Assembly: GCF_907164915.1 (NCBI RefSeq)
Contig: NC_061868.1
Span: 18,781,819-18,845,818, forward strand
Direction: 5' to 3'
Length of the DNA stretch: 64,000 nucleotides
DNA from: Impatiens glandulifera
Lineage: Eukaryota > Streptophyta > Magnoliopsida > Ericales > Balsaminaceae
Shown: in pieces, positions 9,627 to 21,849 of the stretch
Position numbering within the stretch: position 1 is the stretch's first letter
Layout of the letters: each line of letters begins with the position of its first letter
The notes under the pieces: generated by a model
Databases searched by the model: none
What the model saw: the letters and a program-made list of their open reading frames with translations, nothing else
What the model was told of the DNA's origin: nothing
Program-made: the position numbers and the translations under genes

Positions 9627-11483
9627 CTCTACCACTCCATTTGGTTGTGGAGTCTTGGGCATAGTCTGTTCAAGTCGAATGCCCTATTGTTTTTAATAAT
9701 CATCAAATGAGCTTATGTACTCTCCATCATCATTTGACCACACCCTCATCAATTTTATTCCTGACTCTCTTTCAACTAGTTTGTGAAACACCTCAAATCT
9801 TGTTGCAACCTCATCCTTGGACTTTATAGCATATTCCCAAACCTTCCTAGATGCATCATATATGAAGGTTACAAAATAGGAAGCACCACATATGGATTTA
9901 ATCTTTATTGGACCACAAACATCTGATGAACCATTTCAAGGACATTCTTTTTCAGTTCCATTTTCGACTTACTGAAGGAGACTCTGTTCTGATTACCCTT
10001 CAAGCAATGCTCACAATTTTTTAGATGAGCATCCTTGAGATTTGGCAACTCATTTCTCTTGATCAAAACATTCAGCCCCTTTTTACTAATGTGACCTAGT
10101 CTCTTATGTCACAACTCAGAGGATGACTCCATCACGACAGAATATGATACATCATAGACAATTTTCAAATTTGTCTTGTATAAGGAACAACATTTCTTAC
10201 CTCGTGCAACAACCAATAATCCTTTCTTAGCTTCCACGCTCCACCACTGAAAACATTATGGTAGCCTCCATCATCGAGTTTACTTGCTGAAATCAAATTC
10301 AATCTCAAATTAGGAACATATCAGGAAAAAGTCAATGTTTGTCTCGATTTTAGCATCACCAAGACCAACTATCTTGGACACACCACTATTACCCATGCAA
10401 ACCTCACCATAATCACCATCTTTGTAGGACTCAAAGTAACCTTTATGTGGACTAATATGGAATGAGGCACATGTGTCAACAATCCATGTTGTTTCATTTG
10501 AAGATGTGCTAAGACATGTGTCTTGATAGTTAGAAGCATATGTTAGTTCACCATCTGAAGCATAAGCAGATGTATCTACACTCTGTTCTTTATTTTCTCT
10601 AGGCTTTACCGTACCCTTTGCTTTATCATTTTTAAATTTTCAATACTCGTTTTTCCAATGACCCATTTTTCCACATTAATGGCAAGCACCATCCTTCTTA
10701 GGAGTTCTAGACTTGCTTCTAGACTTTCCCCTACTCGAACCACTTATATTATCCTTTGATCTTTCTCTGTCACTAATATATCAAACTTAGAGAGTTTGTC
10801 CCTCTTTCAATTCTCCTCATCAAGTAAGGAACTTGTGACAAATGTCATGTTGACTTTACCATTTGGTGCTGAGTTGCTGAGAGTAATAATAAGTGTCTCC
10901 AAACTTGTAGAAAAAGATCCAAGGACTAAAAGTGTTTGGACCTCATCATCAAAGTGTATCTTCATACTACTCAGTTGATTCAAAATATTTTGAAATTCAT
11001 TCAAGTGCTCAATAATTGATTTATTATCAATGTACTTCAGATTCACCAGCCTTCGTACAAGTGCTGTTTTATTCCTTGATAACCTTCCAGCGTAGAGAGC
11101 TTAAGTTTGCTCCACACACCATACGCCGTAGTCTCGTTCACAACACAGTGCACAACATTATACCAACCCATGAATGATTAAAGTTACACGCCTTTCTATT
11201 TTCTTTTTCAATCAGCTTCTGTTGTACTCTCAATTCTAACACCCTCATTTTCATTTGCTTCATTCAAATCATCTGAAACTAATAGATCACTAATCATTAG
11301 TTTTCATTGCCTGTAGTTTGTACCATTTAGACTCACCATATCAGGTCTAGATTTCCCCATTATTACTTCTTTAACAACTGACAAAAAACCTCAGCAAAGA
11401 AACTAGTTAATCTCCTCTTTGAATTTTGTCAGGTAACCAGCAGAGCACTTTGCTCTAGTGTTTAAACAAGTAACCAATCAATT
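9627..11483 (-). pseudogene. Ty1/copia family 1: gag, protease and N-terminal integrase
   Basis: The continuation of the element at 1-1131. On the minus strand, 11400-10700 is gag (UBN2-like; 11046-10807 reads NKSIIEHLNEFQNILNQLSSM) ending in a CCHC knuckle (CGKMGHWKNE near 10650) with a stop and a lost last Cys. Next come the protease region (about 10560-10330), the pre-integrase zinc region, and the integrase core (CGPIKIKSICGASYFVTFI) up to the split at 9636, where PQPNGV joins VERMNRT. The canonical SDNGGEY motif reads SNDDGEY. Several frameshifts and stops interrupt it. Confidence 0.85.
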
Positions 11484-11495
11484 GCTTTGATACCA
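11484..11495 (-). promoter_or_regulatory. Primer-binding site of copia family 1
   Basis: The minus strand reads TGGTATCAAAGC one base inside the LTR. This is one mismatch from TGGTATCAGAGC, the complement of the initiator tRNA-Met 3' end used by most plant copia elements. It fixes the element's orientation as minus. Confidence 0.85.
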
Positions 11496-11496
11496 T

Positions 11497-12013
11497 TGTT
11501 GGGTTTTACAACAACAAAACTATGGATCTTCTTAGAAATCAAACATGTAACAAATCAGTTTCCAAATCGTCTATTATGAACAACAGATTTACCAAGAACT
11601 GAAATAACACAAAATAAATGACAACATAATATACGTGGTTCGGTCAAAATCAACCTACGTCCACGGGATGATATGTTTCACTAAATCAAAGAAATGTCAA
11701 TAGTAGAAACTTACATGCCCTACTCTCAAATGAAAGAAGTTATTACACTAAAAATGATTAAAATACTATACAATCAAAAGCTCCCCCAATCTTTCTCTCT
11801 AGATCACCAAAGAACAAGAAGGAAACTAGAAAATCCTAGACCTGATCACTCTTTCTCAACCTTACTGTGTTATAAGAAAAATACTAAAAAATGTATTTAT
11901 ACTCTAACCCGTTTTCATAATAAAAAATCCTAACCCGTTTACCCGGATTTTAAACCGTCCGTAATGACAAGGAACAAAATTAGGGTTTATTGTAATTAAA
12001 TTAAAGGTTAACA
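11497..12013 (-). repeat. 5' LTR of copia family 1 (517 bp)
   Basis: On the plus strand it starts TGTTGGGTTTTAC and ends AGGTTAACA, so both ends are TG...CA in the element's sense. It aligns along nearly its whole length with the LTR at 62188-62694, sharing for example gggttaggrtataaatac, accgaaccacgtatattrtg and ggaaactgatttgttacatg. The TATA-like tataaatac in the element sense is near 11897. The partner LTR lies left of the window. Confidence 0.88.
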
Positions 12014-13140
12014 ACTCCATAAGACCATTTAGAGCAAAAATTAGAACTTTAGAAGTGTCGATTCAAAATAACCATTGATGGAGATTAAGGCTTTCAAGCT
12101 TTTTCCAGAATCTTGGATAGGTTCCAAGGCTACATTTAATTCCTAGGAATGTTATCTAACGATTTGTAAGTCTTTATTCGTAATACAGTATTTGTTTTCT
12201 TTTAACATTGTTCTTCAGTATTTTGAGATTCTATGCCTTCATATCTTGTGTAATTTATCAATTATTAGTATAGTCTCATTCTCAATTCGATTTAGAAGCT
12301 AACCATCGAGTTAGATTTTCATAATTCTTCCTAAATTTGAATCAACGAAATTTAAATAAATATCTAATTTTCACGGATCATCATCATCGGGTTCTTATAA
12401 TTGATTAGAAATAGATTTAGGAAACTATAAATAATTTATGATAGATGTTGAAGAAATAAGAAAAACTTCATTGAAAGTAGAAAATCAAAAAACAAATATG
12501 CAATCTTGTTGAATGACAAGTTCTAAACAATTTGGTCGTGTACTAAATGTCCTAGGAAAGAGGTTGATCGTCTTGGAATTAATTGTAAGGCATTAATTCG
12601 TAATTCGAGTTTTCCTGCCAAATTTTTGGTTTTCTGGTCATACCCCGATCATAGTTGTTGTCGATGAATGATGACATTAGCTTGATGAGAATAGGTTCTA
12701 AATTCTATGAAGAATCAATTGGTATTGTTGGTTTTAAGTTTTGAGATCTATATCGAAGTTTCTATTTTCCTTTTCTTTTGCCTAAGACAACTACTCGAAG
12801 GTGAAAATCTTCAGATTGCTACGATCTTGAATTTGGAATTCTCGAAAACCGATTAAGAAAGATGTGAGTTCAAACTCCAATTCTTACAAAGAATATATAT
12901 CTTTCAGGCTTGAGTAATAATGGAGAATGGATCCCTCTTGTGCTTGAGAAACCACCAAGAAAATACAGAAATAATTAAAAATATTAAGGGATTGAACTCT
13001 TCACCCCTAACACCCTAGTCTCCACATTAAATCTGATGTTCCAAATTTGGTATTCCATCCTGTACTACCTTCACAGTATAGGTTAATTTTTTATTTTTTT
13101 TTCATTAAAATTGACTTATTTTATAAAATGACCAAGTTTT
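12014..13140. other. AT-rich DNA without recognised genes
   Basis: I see no protein-like frame, RNA gene or clear element ends in this stretch. It is unique-looking AT-rich DNA next to the copia LTR, probably intergenic or old transposon sequence. Confidence 0.5.
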
Positions 13141-13149
13141 ATGAAGATG

Positions 13150-13290
13150 GTGTAGTTAAACACTAACCACTAGTCTGGGTTAAAGTAGAAGCCAAACTTC
13201 ATCAGAGCATGACGCATATCCCAAACCATCTATTGGTCCACGGATATACTCCAGCCTTTGCCCAAATAATCATAATGCTCAAATTACATT
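13150..13290 (-). pseudogene. Protein-like remnant of unknown family
   Basis: On the minus strand one frame reads a natural-looking segment containing GKGWSISVDQ, a stop, then MVWDMRHALMKFGFYFNPD, another stop and WLVFNYTIF. Base composition is richer in G+C than its surroundings. I do not recognise the family. It may be an exon fragment of a host gene carried here by an element. It could also be chance. Confidence 0.3.
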
Positions 13291-13589
13291 TGAATCAAGT
13301 ATCATACATTACCAAATATTTTTCTTGAGGTTTTTTTTAAATAATCTTGATATTAGGACATGTTTGAAATTATTTCTTTATTTTTTACCATACTTTATGA
13401 ACTAATAATTTTTTCTATCTCTCTAAAAGATAGGATGAAAATTTTTATCGTGAATCTCACAATTTGCTTGACCATTTCATGTACTAACCTTAATTTTTTT
13501 GAATAGTTTTAGATTTCGACAACCTTTTTACCATATTTCGCACTCGTAATATGTACACTTTATTTTTCAAATAGAGATCGAATTTTAAT

Positions 13590-14000
13590 TGTTTTATATA
13601 AAGCTCGAACTACCACATTTTTAGTCATTTAAAGTTTTGCTCCAAACAAACGGATATTTATCTTCTTACTTTAACAACATTTTTTCTTTAATTAATTGAC
13701 TCAAATTTTTTAAGACACTTCGACAATTTAAAATAGTTGGATCTAAAAGAAAAATATATTTAAAAAACAAATAAGTTCAAAATGTGTAATTATATATTTT
13801 TTAAATTTTATTCAAATCTTTCTCTTTTAAAAGAAATTTTAAATCTTTCCTCAGGTCTAACAATTTTTAAATTATGTTTGACATATTGAAATGCATTAAT
13901 TTAAAAAGTATTGAATTAAAAAAAAAAATTCAAAATGTCATTTATAGACGAGTAAAATTAGAATAAGAATAAAACAATAGGTTAAAATAAAATGATTGTG
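13590..14000. repeat. Direct repeat, left copy (about 0.45 kb)
   Basis: It matches 15775-16260 in the same orientation, with shared blocks such as ttttagtcatttaaa, aacaaataagttcaaaatg and attcaaatctttctct. The right copy carries extra insertions. A Helitron-like tandem array lies between the two copies. Confidence 0.75.
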
Positions 14001-14136
14001 ATTTTATTACTTGGAACAAATTATTAAAATTACTAAAATTTAAAGTTTGAATTTCATTTTTATTAAAACAATTTAAGTTCGAGTCTATATGCTTAATAAT
14101 TCATTTTTTTTTAAAACAATCCAAGTTTGAGTTTAT

Positions 14137-14140
14137 ATGG

Positions 14141-14174
<34 letters not shown>
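14137..14174. repeat. (TA)n microsatellite
   Basis: About 19 uninterrupted TA dinucleotides in AT-rich intergenic sequence. Confidence 0.95.
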
Positions 14175-14176
<2 letters not shown>

Positions 14177-14799
14177 CACTGTGCTAATTCTTAAAATCAA
14201 TTTAATATTGAAATGTTAATTTTTAAAGTTAATTTAATATTGAAATATTTTGTACAATTTAAGTATATATACACAAACATTAAGTTATAAAATATATTAT
14301 AAGATTAAAATACAATTAAAAGCTAACATTATGAAAGTTATCACAATTAGATATAAATTGATTACCGAAGAGTCGCATAAAATTTTAAAAATTAAAATAT
14401 TCAATAATTATTTAAACTATTTTTTTATTACATTTTTTAGCACACACGATTTCATAAATATAAAAGGTAAAATTTGTTTCTTAATATAAGTAATGTGATT
14501 ATGTCAATTAATTATTATTTTTTATTTTTCTTTTGTTGTTCTTAAGAACCTGTTTGTAAATAAAATATTAAAATTTGAAAACATTTAATTAAATGATATA
14601 CATTTCAAACAACATTTCACCTGAATATGTTGAACTTTTAAAAATTAATAATTATCATATTTAAATTTTTTAAATTTTTTAATAACTCTACAAAATATAT
14701 ATAACTCTAACAAATTCATTCTTCAAATTATATTAGCTAGTGTGAAATATATAAATCGTAACCAAACTCATCATTATTGTTATTGTTGAATTATAATTA

Positions 14800-15707
<908 letters not shown>

Positions 15708-15774
15708 TATCTTTGATAAAATTGTTTTTTAAACTCGAACTTGAGTTGTTTTTAAATAGTGTTTGATTTTATTG

Positions 15775-16260
15775 TATTATATAGGATTCGAACTATCACA
15801 ATTTTAGTCATTTAAAATTTTGTCTTAAACGGACGAATATTTATCTTAACGTAACATTTTTTCTTTAATTAATTTACCAGATTGATAAAATTCATTAATC
15901 AATTCTCTATCTTTTCTAATTTTCACAATTGTTCTCACACATTTTTTAAGACACTCAAATTGTATTTGACAAATTAAAATAGGTAGATCTAAAAGAAAAT
16001 TCTATTTAAAAAAACAAATAAGTTCAAAATGGTACTGTACATAAAATTATATATTTTAAAATTTTATTCAAATCTTTCTCTCTTAAAAGAAATTTTAAAT
16101 CTTTTTTCATGTCACACAATTTTTAAACTATTTAAATTATCTTTGACCTATTGAAATGCATAAATTTAAAAAATGTATTGAATTAAAATAAATTAGATTC
16201 AAAATGTCTATAAATATTTCTCAATTTATAGACGTGAAAAATTAGAATAAAAAAAATAAT
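15775..16260. repeat. Direct repeat, right copy
   Basis: The partner of 13590-14000 in the same orientation, with a roughly 60-bp additional segment around 15880-15950. Divergence is moderate, so the duplication is old. Confidence 0.75.
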
Positions 16261-17260
16261 ATGTAAAAAAAAATTATGGTTTTATTCCTTTGAAATAATG
16301 TGAGTTTATATGGTCATACTTTTATATATATATATATATATATAATAGTCCCGTTTCAACTCAAAATGTTTCTCGATGAAATCAATGTTTTTTAATTTTT
16401 AAGCCGATTCTTAACATTGAACTACCTTATGAGTTATATTTATATATATTTGTTGTAAATAACTTATAATTAACCAGTTATGTAACTCAATGAAATCATT
16501 ATAATACATAAATTAGGTTGTTTAATGCAAATTACTAGTACTTAGTGAAAAGAATTTGAATACTACATGTATAAGAATCATATACACTTTCCAAGTTTAT
16601 GGATACAATAGACACATTGTGTATATTTAAAATTTTAATGTTATAAAAATAATTAATATTATAATTAATAAAATGAGTGATTTAATGATATTTATATATT
16701 AAAGAGAAAATAAAATAAAAAAAGTGATAAAATTTTCAAAAAAAAAACTTAAAAAGGACCAAAATAAAATAGTTTGATTGATATGGATAAAAAAAAATTT
16801 GTTAGTTAAATTATTTATATTATATTTAAATTAATAAAAAAATAAAATTTAAATAATTCTATGTATAATATAGTAGAGTTTATTTGAATTATATATACTT
16901 AAACAAAATCAAACAAACTCTTAGAGTGCTTAAGTGGCTTGATTGATTTGGAGATTTCCTCACTTTCTTTAAATCTTATATAAATTCACTAATAAAGATA
17001 TATATCTCCAATAATTAATTCAAAAATCAACTAACTAATATAACTTAAATAACATCAATTCTCACCTAATTAATTCAAAAATTAACTAACTAATATAACT
17101 TAAATAACATCAATTCTCACCTAAAACGTTTTAAAATCAAAAAATTTAAAACAAAAATTAAATAAGGCCTTAAGTTACTTTTTTCTTTCTTTTCTTTTTA
17201 TCTTTTTTATTTTCTTTCTAAATAGATATTGACAATATTAGGTCTTTTAAATTATATATT
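16261..17260. other. AT-rich upstream region of the S-protein gene, with a 56-bp tandem duplication
   Basis: No gene is seen. At 17012-17124 a block of about 56 bp (attcaaaaatyaactaacta ... catcaattctcacc) is present twice in tandem. Immediately before the gene at 17250-17275 is tatatatttatatatata, which could serve as a TATA element, preceded by a pyrimidine-rich stretch at 17175-17220. Confidence 0.6.
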
Positions 17261-17301
17261 TATATATATATATAACGAAACAAAATTTATTGGTATATGC
17301 A

Positions 17302-17709
17302 ATGACTTTCATCCAATGTTTTATCTTTATCATTTTGACATTCTTTCTATCCACAATAATGTGTAGTCCTCAAAATCTATCGATTTTTCCTACAACTCGT
17401 GTTAGTATCATTAACAATATGAATGGATATATTCTACTTATTCATTGTCGATCTAAGGAAGATGATGTTGGATTGCATCAATTGCAACCGGGCCAAGAAT
17501 TCCAATGGCAATTCTCACCTAGCATTTTCGGCAACACACTATTTTTCTGCCATTATCAAGGCATTGGATCTGTAACTCATGATGTTTATAGCAATCATAT
17601 CTATGATAAATATTGTAGTCATAGTGTGTGCACTTGGAGTGTTAGAAATGATGGATTTTATGTTACTGTCAACAATATATCAAACAAGGTATATGATTGG
17701 ACGCCTTAA
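17302..17709 (+). CDS. S-protein homologue (self-incompatibility S1 family), secreted
   Basis: This 135-residue single-exon gene appears intact. From the ATG at 17302 (TFIQCF), residues 2-23 form a hydrophobic signal peptide ending near MCSPQN, so the product should be secreted as about 110 residues. The mature part matches the plant S1 fold: VSIINNMNGYILLIHCRSKEDD, then GQEFQWQFSPSIFGNTLFFC, then YCSHSVCTWSVRNDGFYV, with the four family cysteines (IHC, FFC, KYC, SVC) that should pair as disulphides. In poppy the prototype is the female self-incompatibility determinant; most homologues elsewhere have unknown roles in reproduction, signalling or defence. A start upstream at 17290 would need a TTG, so I prefer 17302. 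A TATA-like stretch lies 30-50 bp upstream. It has no neighbouring host gene and sits among repeats. Expression cannot be judged. Confidence 0.9.
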   Translation: MTFIQCFIFIILTFFLSTIMCSPQNLSIFPTTRVSIINNMNGYILLIHCRSKEDDVGLHQLQPGQEFQWQFSPSIFGNTLFFCHYQGIGSVTHDVYSNHIYDKYCSHSVCTWSVRNDGFYVTVNNISNKVYDWTP

Positions 17710-18295
17710 GTTGGAAGTAGTCATAGTTTAATAATATAAATAAATCATTTACATATTTTATTATCCTTTATTTTGATAAATTTTAAATAATAATATGATT
17801 AAATGATTACATTTCTATGTCTTATTATCCTCTTGTTTTGATACGTTTCAATTATTCCTCTTTCTTTTATGTTGTATTAGAAATATTGTTGTCCAATCTA
17901 TCTTAAAGAGAGTACACTAGATGAGTGTGTATGCAACATTCAATCTATGTATTTAAAGTTATTAATCTACAAATATACCACAATTTATAAATCATTTGTT
18001 CCATATATTTTCTAACTTATTTTAACATATTTAATTAGTTTATGGATTAAATTATAAACCATGTTATTTGAGAGAAAGTGATGTATTCTTGTTTTGTTGA
18101 TCAAAAGATAAGTTTTTGACTCTTCAAAGTAATCAATTTACACGTCAGAATATATTATAATTAGAAATTATTAATTATTTATTAAGTATTAAAACACATT
18201 AAATACATATTTTAAAATTATTATAATTTTTTTAATATATTTTATTTTATTTTATTTTTATCTTTCCCGTGTGCATGACACGTGAATTTAACTAG
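17710..18295. other. 3' flank of the S-protein gene ending in a Helitron-type 3' terminus
   Basis: AT-rich sequence with no gene. AATAAA-like signals follow the stop (aatataaataaatc near 17731-17745). At 18268-18282 CGTGT-GCATG-ACACG can form a 5-bp-stem hairpin, and 13 bases later CTAG ends at 18295, followed by T. This is the layout of a Helitron 3' end, but the matching 5' end was not located. Confidence 0.5.
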
Positions 18296-18936
18296 TATTT
18301 ATTAATAGTTTGGAATTTTTTATGTTTTGACTCACCCTTCAATGAAAATTTTTGCAGTAAGGGTGCATTTTTAAATATTAGATTACACATTTAGGCATGA
18401 TCTTAGGTCCTAAATCACCCTCAGTGGACAAACCCTTAAGTTTACTCACCAATGTTTACAATACTCAAGCATACTTTTTCAACATTCGATTACACCTTTC
18501 GACATTATCTTAGGCCATAAATCACCCTCCATGGATAAACCTTTAGGTTTTTTCAACAATGTTTGCTTTACTCTAGTCGGTATTCCCTCCATGGACAAAT
18601 CCTCAGGATTTCTCACAAATGTTTGTATTACTCAAACCGACATTCACGCTTCAACTTCATCTACTAATGTTTGCGTACCCACATATAATAATTACTTTTT
18701 ACAGATATTCAAACTCTAGTCTTAAATATGAAATGTTAACACTTTAACTACTAAACCACTTATAATTGTTAAAATAATTTTATAATTTTATGTATACATA
18801 ATATATTATGTAAGTTATATTTTGAATAACTATATATATTATATAAATTTTGCATACTCATACAAAATAAAATTTAATAAAAATAAAATAATTATATCTC
18901 TTATCCTAATATTAAATAAAAATATTTCGTTAATAA

Positions 18937-19043
<107 letters not shown>

Positions 19044-19618
19044 AATTTCTTATCTAAATTTTTCTTAATATATTATGTAAATTTATTAATAAAAATTTTT
19101 TTTTTTATTTTTTTCTCTTATTTATATATATATATATAATTCGTTATTTATTAAGACACATTGAAAACATATTTTACAAGTATTGTAAAAAACATTTTTT
19201 GAATTTTTTTGTTATTATATTTTCATTATGTATCGCACGTGAATTTACCTAATATTTATTAAAAAAAAAATAATAGTCTTGAACATTTTTTTCTTTGACT
19301 CACCCTCCGTGAAGAATAAACGTTATAAAAATTAATAGTTTTGACATTTTCGCTTCTACTCCATTTAAAATTATTTGTGCAACCACATATAATTATTACT
19401 TTTAGAGAGATTTGAACCTGACCTTAAATATGAAATGTTAACATTTTAACTGCTAAACAACTTTTTATTATTAAAATAATTTTATAATTTTGTGTATATA
19501 TATTTTGAAAGTTACATTTTGAATAACTATATATATTATATAATTTTGTATACTCATAAAAAACAAAATTTAATAAAATTAATTATGTCTTTTATCCTAA
19601 TATTAAATAAAAATATTT

Positions 19619-19621
<3 letters not shown>

Positions 19622-19665
<44 letters not shown>

Positions 19666-19712
19666 TATATATATAAAACATTATATAATAAAAATAATTT
19701 TATTTTTTTTCT

Positions 19713-19799
<87 letters not shown>

Positions 19800-19801
19800 A
19801 T
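19622..19801. repeat. Compound (TA)n tracts
   Basis: Two TA-repeat blocks (about 19622-19661 and 19717-19801) separated by a short AT-rich spacer, inside the second Helitron-like module at the position corresponding to the tract at 18938-19040. Confidence 0.93.
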
Positions 19802-20800
19802 GTATATTTATATTATTCTATGTAAAAATTATTCGCTATTTATTAAGTATAAAACATATTGAATACACAATTTAAAATTATTACAATTTTTTTTGAATTT
19901 TTTTATTTTAATATTTTCAGTGTGCATCGCTTGTGAATTTACCTAGTATTTATTAAAAATGTTTAATACTCTTGAACATTTTTGGCTTTGACTCACCCTC
20001 CGTGAAAACTTTGCGATTTTCAAGGGTGTATTTTTAAATATTCGATTACACATTTAGAAATGATCTCAGACCCTAAATTACCCTTCGTGGATGAACCCTT
20101 AAGTTCCCAACATTTGATTACACATTTTCAACATGATCTTATGCCTTAAATCGCCCAACATTTCCTTTGTGGAAAACCCTTAAGTTTTATCAACAATGTT
20201 TGTGCAATCACATATAATAAATACTTTTAGAGGGATCTTTTAGAGGGATTCGAACACTGGTCTTAAGTATGAATTGTTAACACTTTAACCGCTAAACCTT
20301 TATGGTTTTTAAATAATTTTGTAATTTTGTGTATTAGTTTATATATTATAATTTATATTTTAAATAACTATATGTAATATATAAAGTTTTCATACTCATA
20401 CAAAAATAAATATAATAAAAATAATTATATCTCTTATTCTAGTATTAAATAAAAATATTTCGTTAATAATATACACCCAAGTATATATATTTATTCTCAC
20501 ATATATATTTAAATTAACTACAAACTATTGTTCTCGACTCGACAAATTCAAATTAAGCATTATTATTATTATTATATTGATTATATTGTTATAATTGTCG
20601 TTCTATCATCATTTTTTTTGTAAAATTTAAAATATAAAATGTTATTAACTTAGTTGGCTAAAAAATTTTACTTATTTTTTTAAGTTGAAAATTCGAAACA
20701 TATTTATAGTACTTTTAATTTTATTTTTAACTGTTTTATGTTTATGGGTGGGTCAACCCACGATTTGAATCAAGTATCCATTTACTTTTATATATATATA

Positions 20801-21649
20801 TATATATCAAAATTAATCACCCCACAAATTCAAATTAGACATTATTATATATGAGTAAACAAATAAAAAACTCAGGCACCACTCACAATCTACTAATTTG
20901 CCAAGATGCATCGATATCAACATAATATAGAATTACATCACTTTAGCAAATAAAAAATCACATGTAGTTTTATTTAAATTTAGTTTTTTTTTTTATAATG
21001 ATATATACACTACAAGAAGACAAATGGTTTTATAACTTTATTTATTTAAATTTATGTTTTAATAATGGTGTATACAATATATGGATAAATAATATTTTGA
21101 CAAATGAAAACTGTGGAGAATATTCCTTTAGTGAGAGGAACGTCAAAAAAACAAATTAGGTTGTAAGTACTCGTTTTAACTTTTCATTTATAGTTTCTTA
21201 AAATTTCAAGTAACAAAATTATTTTTCTAACAAAAATTAAAACTAACTCATCCAAGAATAATAAATTAAATGAACAAAAGGAAATTGTCTGAAATCTTAT
21301 TGATAACCCAGTTAATGCTTTGAAAGGGCTTAATAGGTTAAGGAGGGTTTATACCTTTATTTTCATTGATAATATACATAATTAAAAGATACTCTTATAT
21401 TCTTGAATCATATACATATTACACTTCAAACTAATTTCTTGTTTAAAATGTAATTTATAAAATATTAAGTCATCAAATAATATGCATAATTCACGAACTA
21501 AATATATTAGTCCAAAATTAAAACATATTAACAAATAAATATTTATCTTTATACCCACCCTTTTAGATTACATCTTCAAGATAAAAAACATGATCTAAGG
21601 ACCTCAAATTGTGTTATATCAAGTGCCTCTCTATAATATATAATATATA

Positions 21650-21682
<33 letters not shown>

Positions 21683-21840
21683 TTAGTAGATACGCTGCAC
21701 AAGTTTAATGAAGTTTGTTAAAATTTGATTTTTAAGGATATGAAAATCAATGTCAAGATAATGATTCTCTTGTGAAAAATTGGGTTTCTAATATACGAAT
21801 AGTTGCCTTGTTACCATATTTAAAGACTATAAGTAGTTCA
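20801..21840. other. AT-rich DNA with a possible CACTA-type terminus
   Basis: No gene is seen. At 21008 the sequence CACTACAAGAAG resembles a CACTA-transposon terminal repeat, but I find no matching inverted end. A TA-rich tract is at 21656-21683. This could include the remains of the Sirevirus-like 3' LTR, which I could not delimit. Confidence 0.4.
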
Positions 21841-21849
21841 TCTGCTCTT

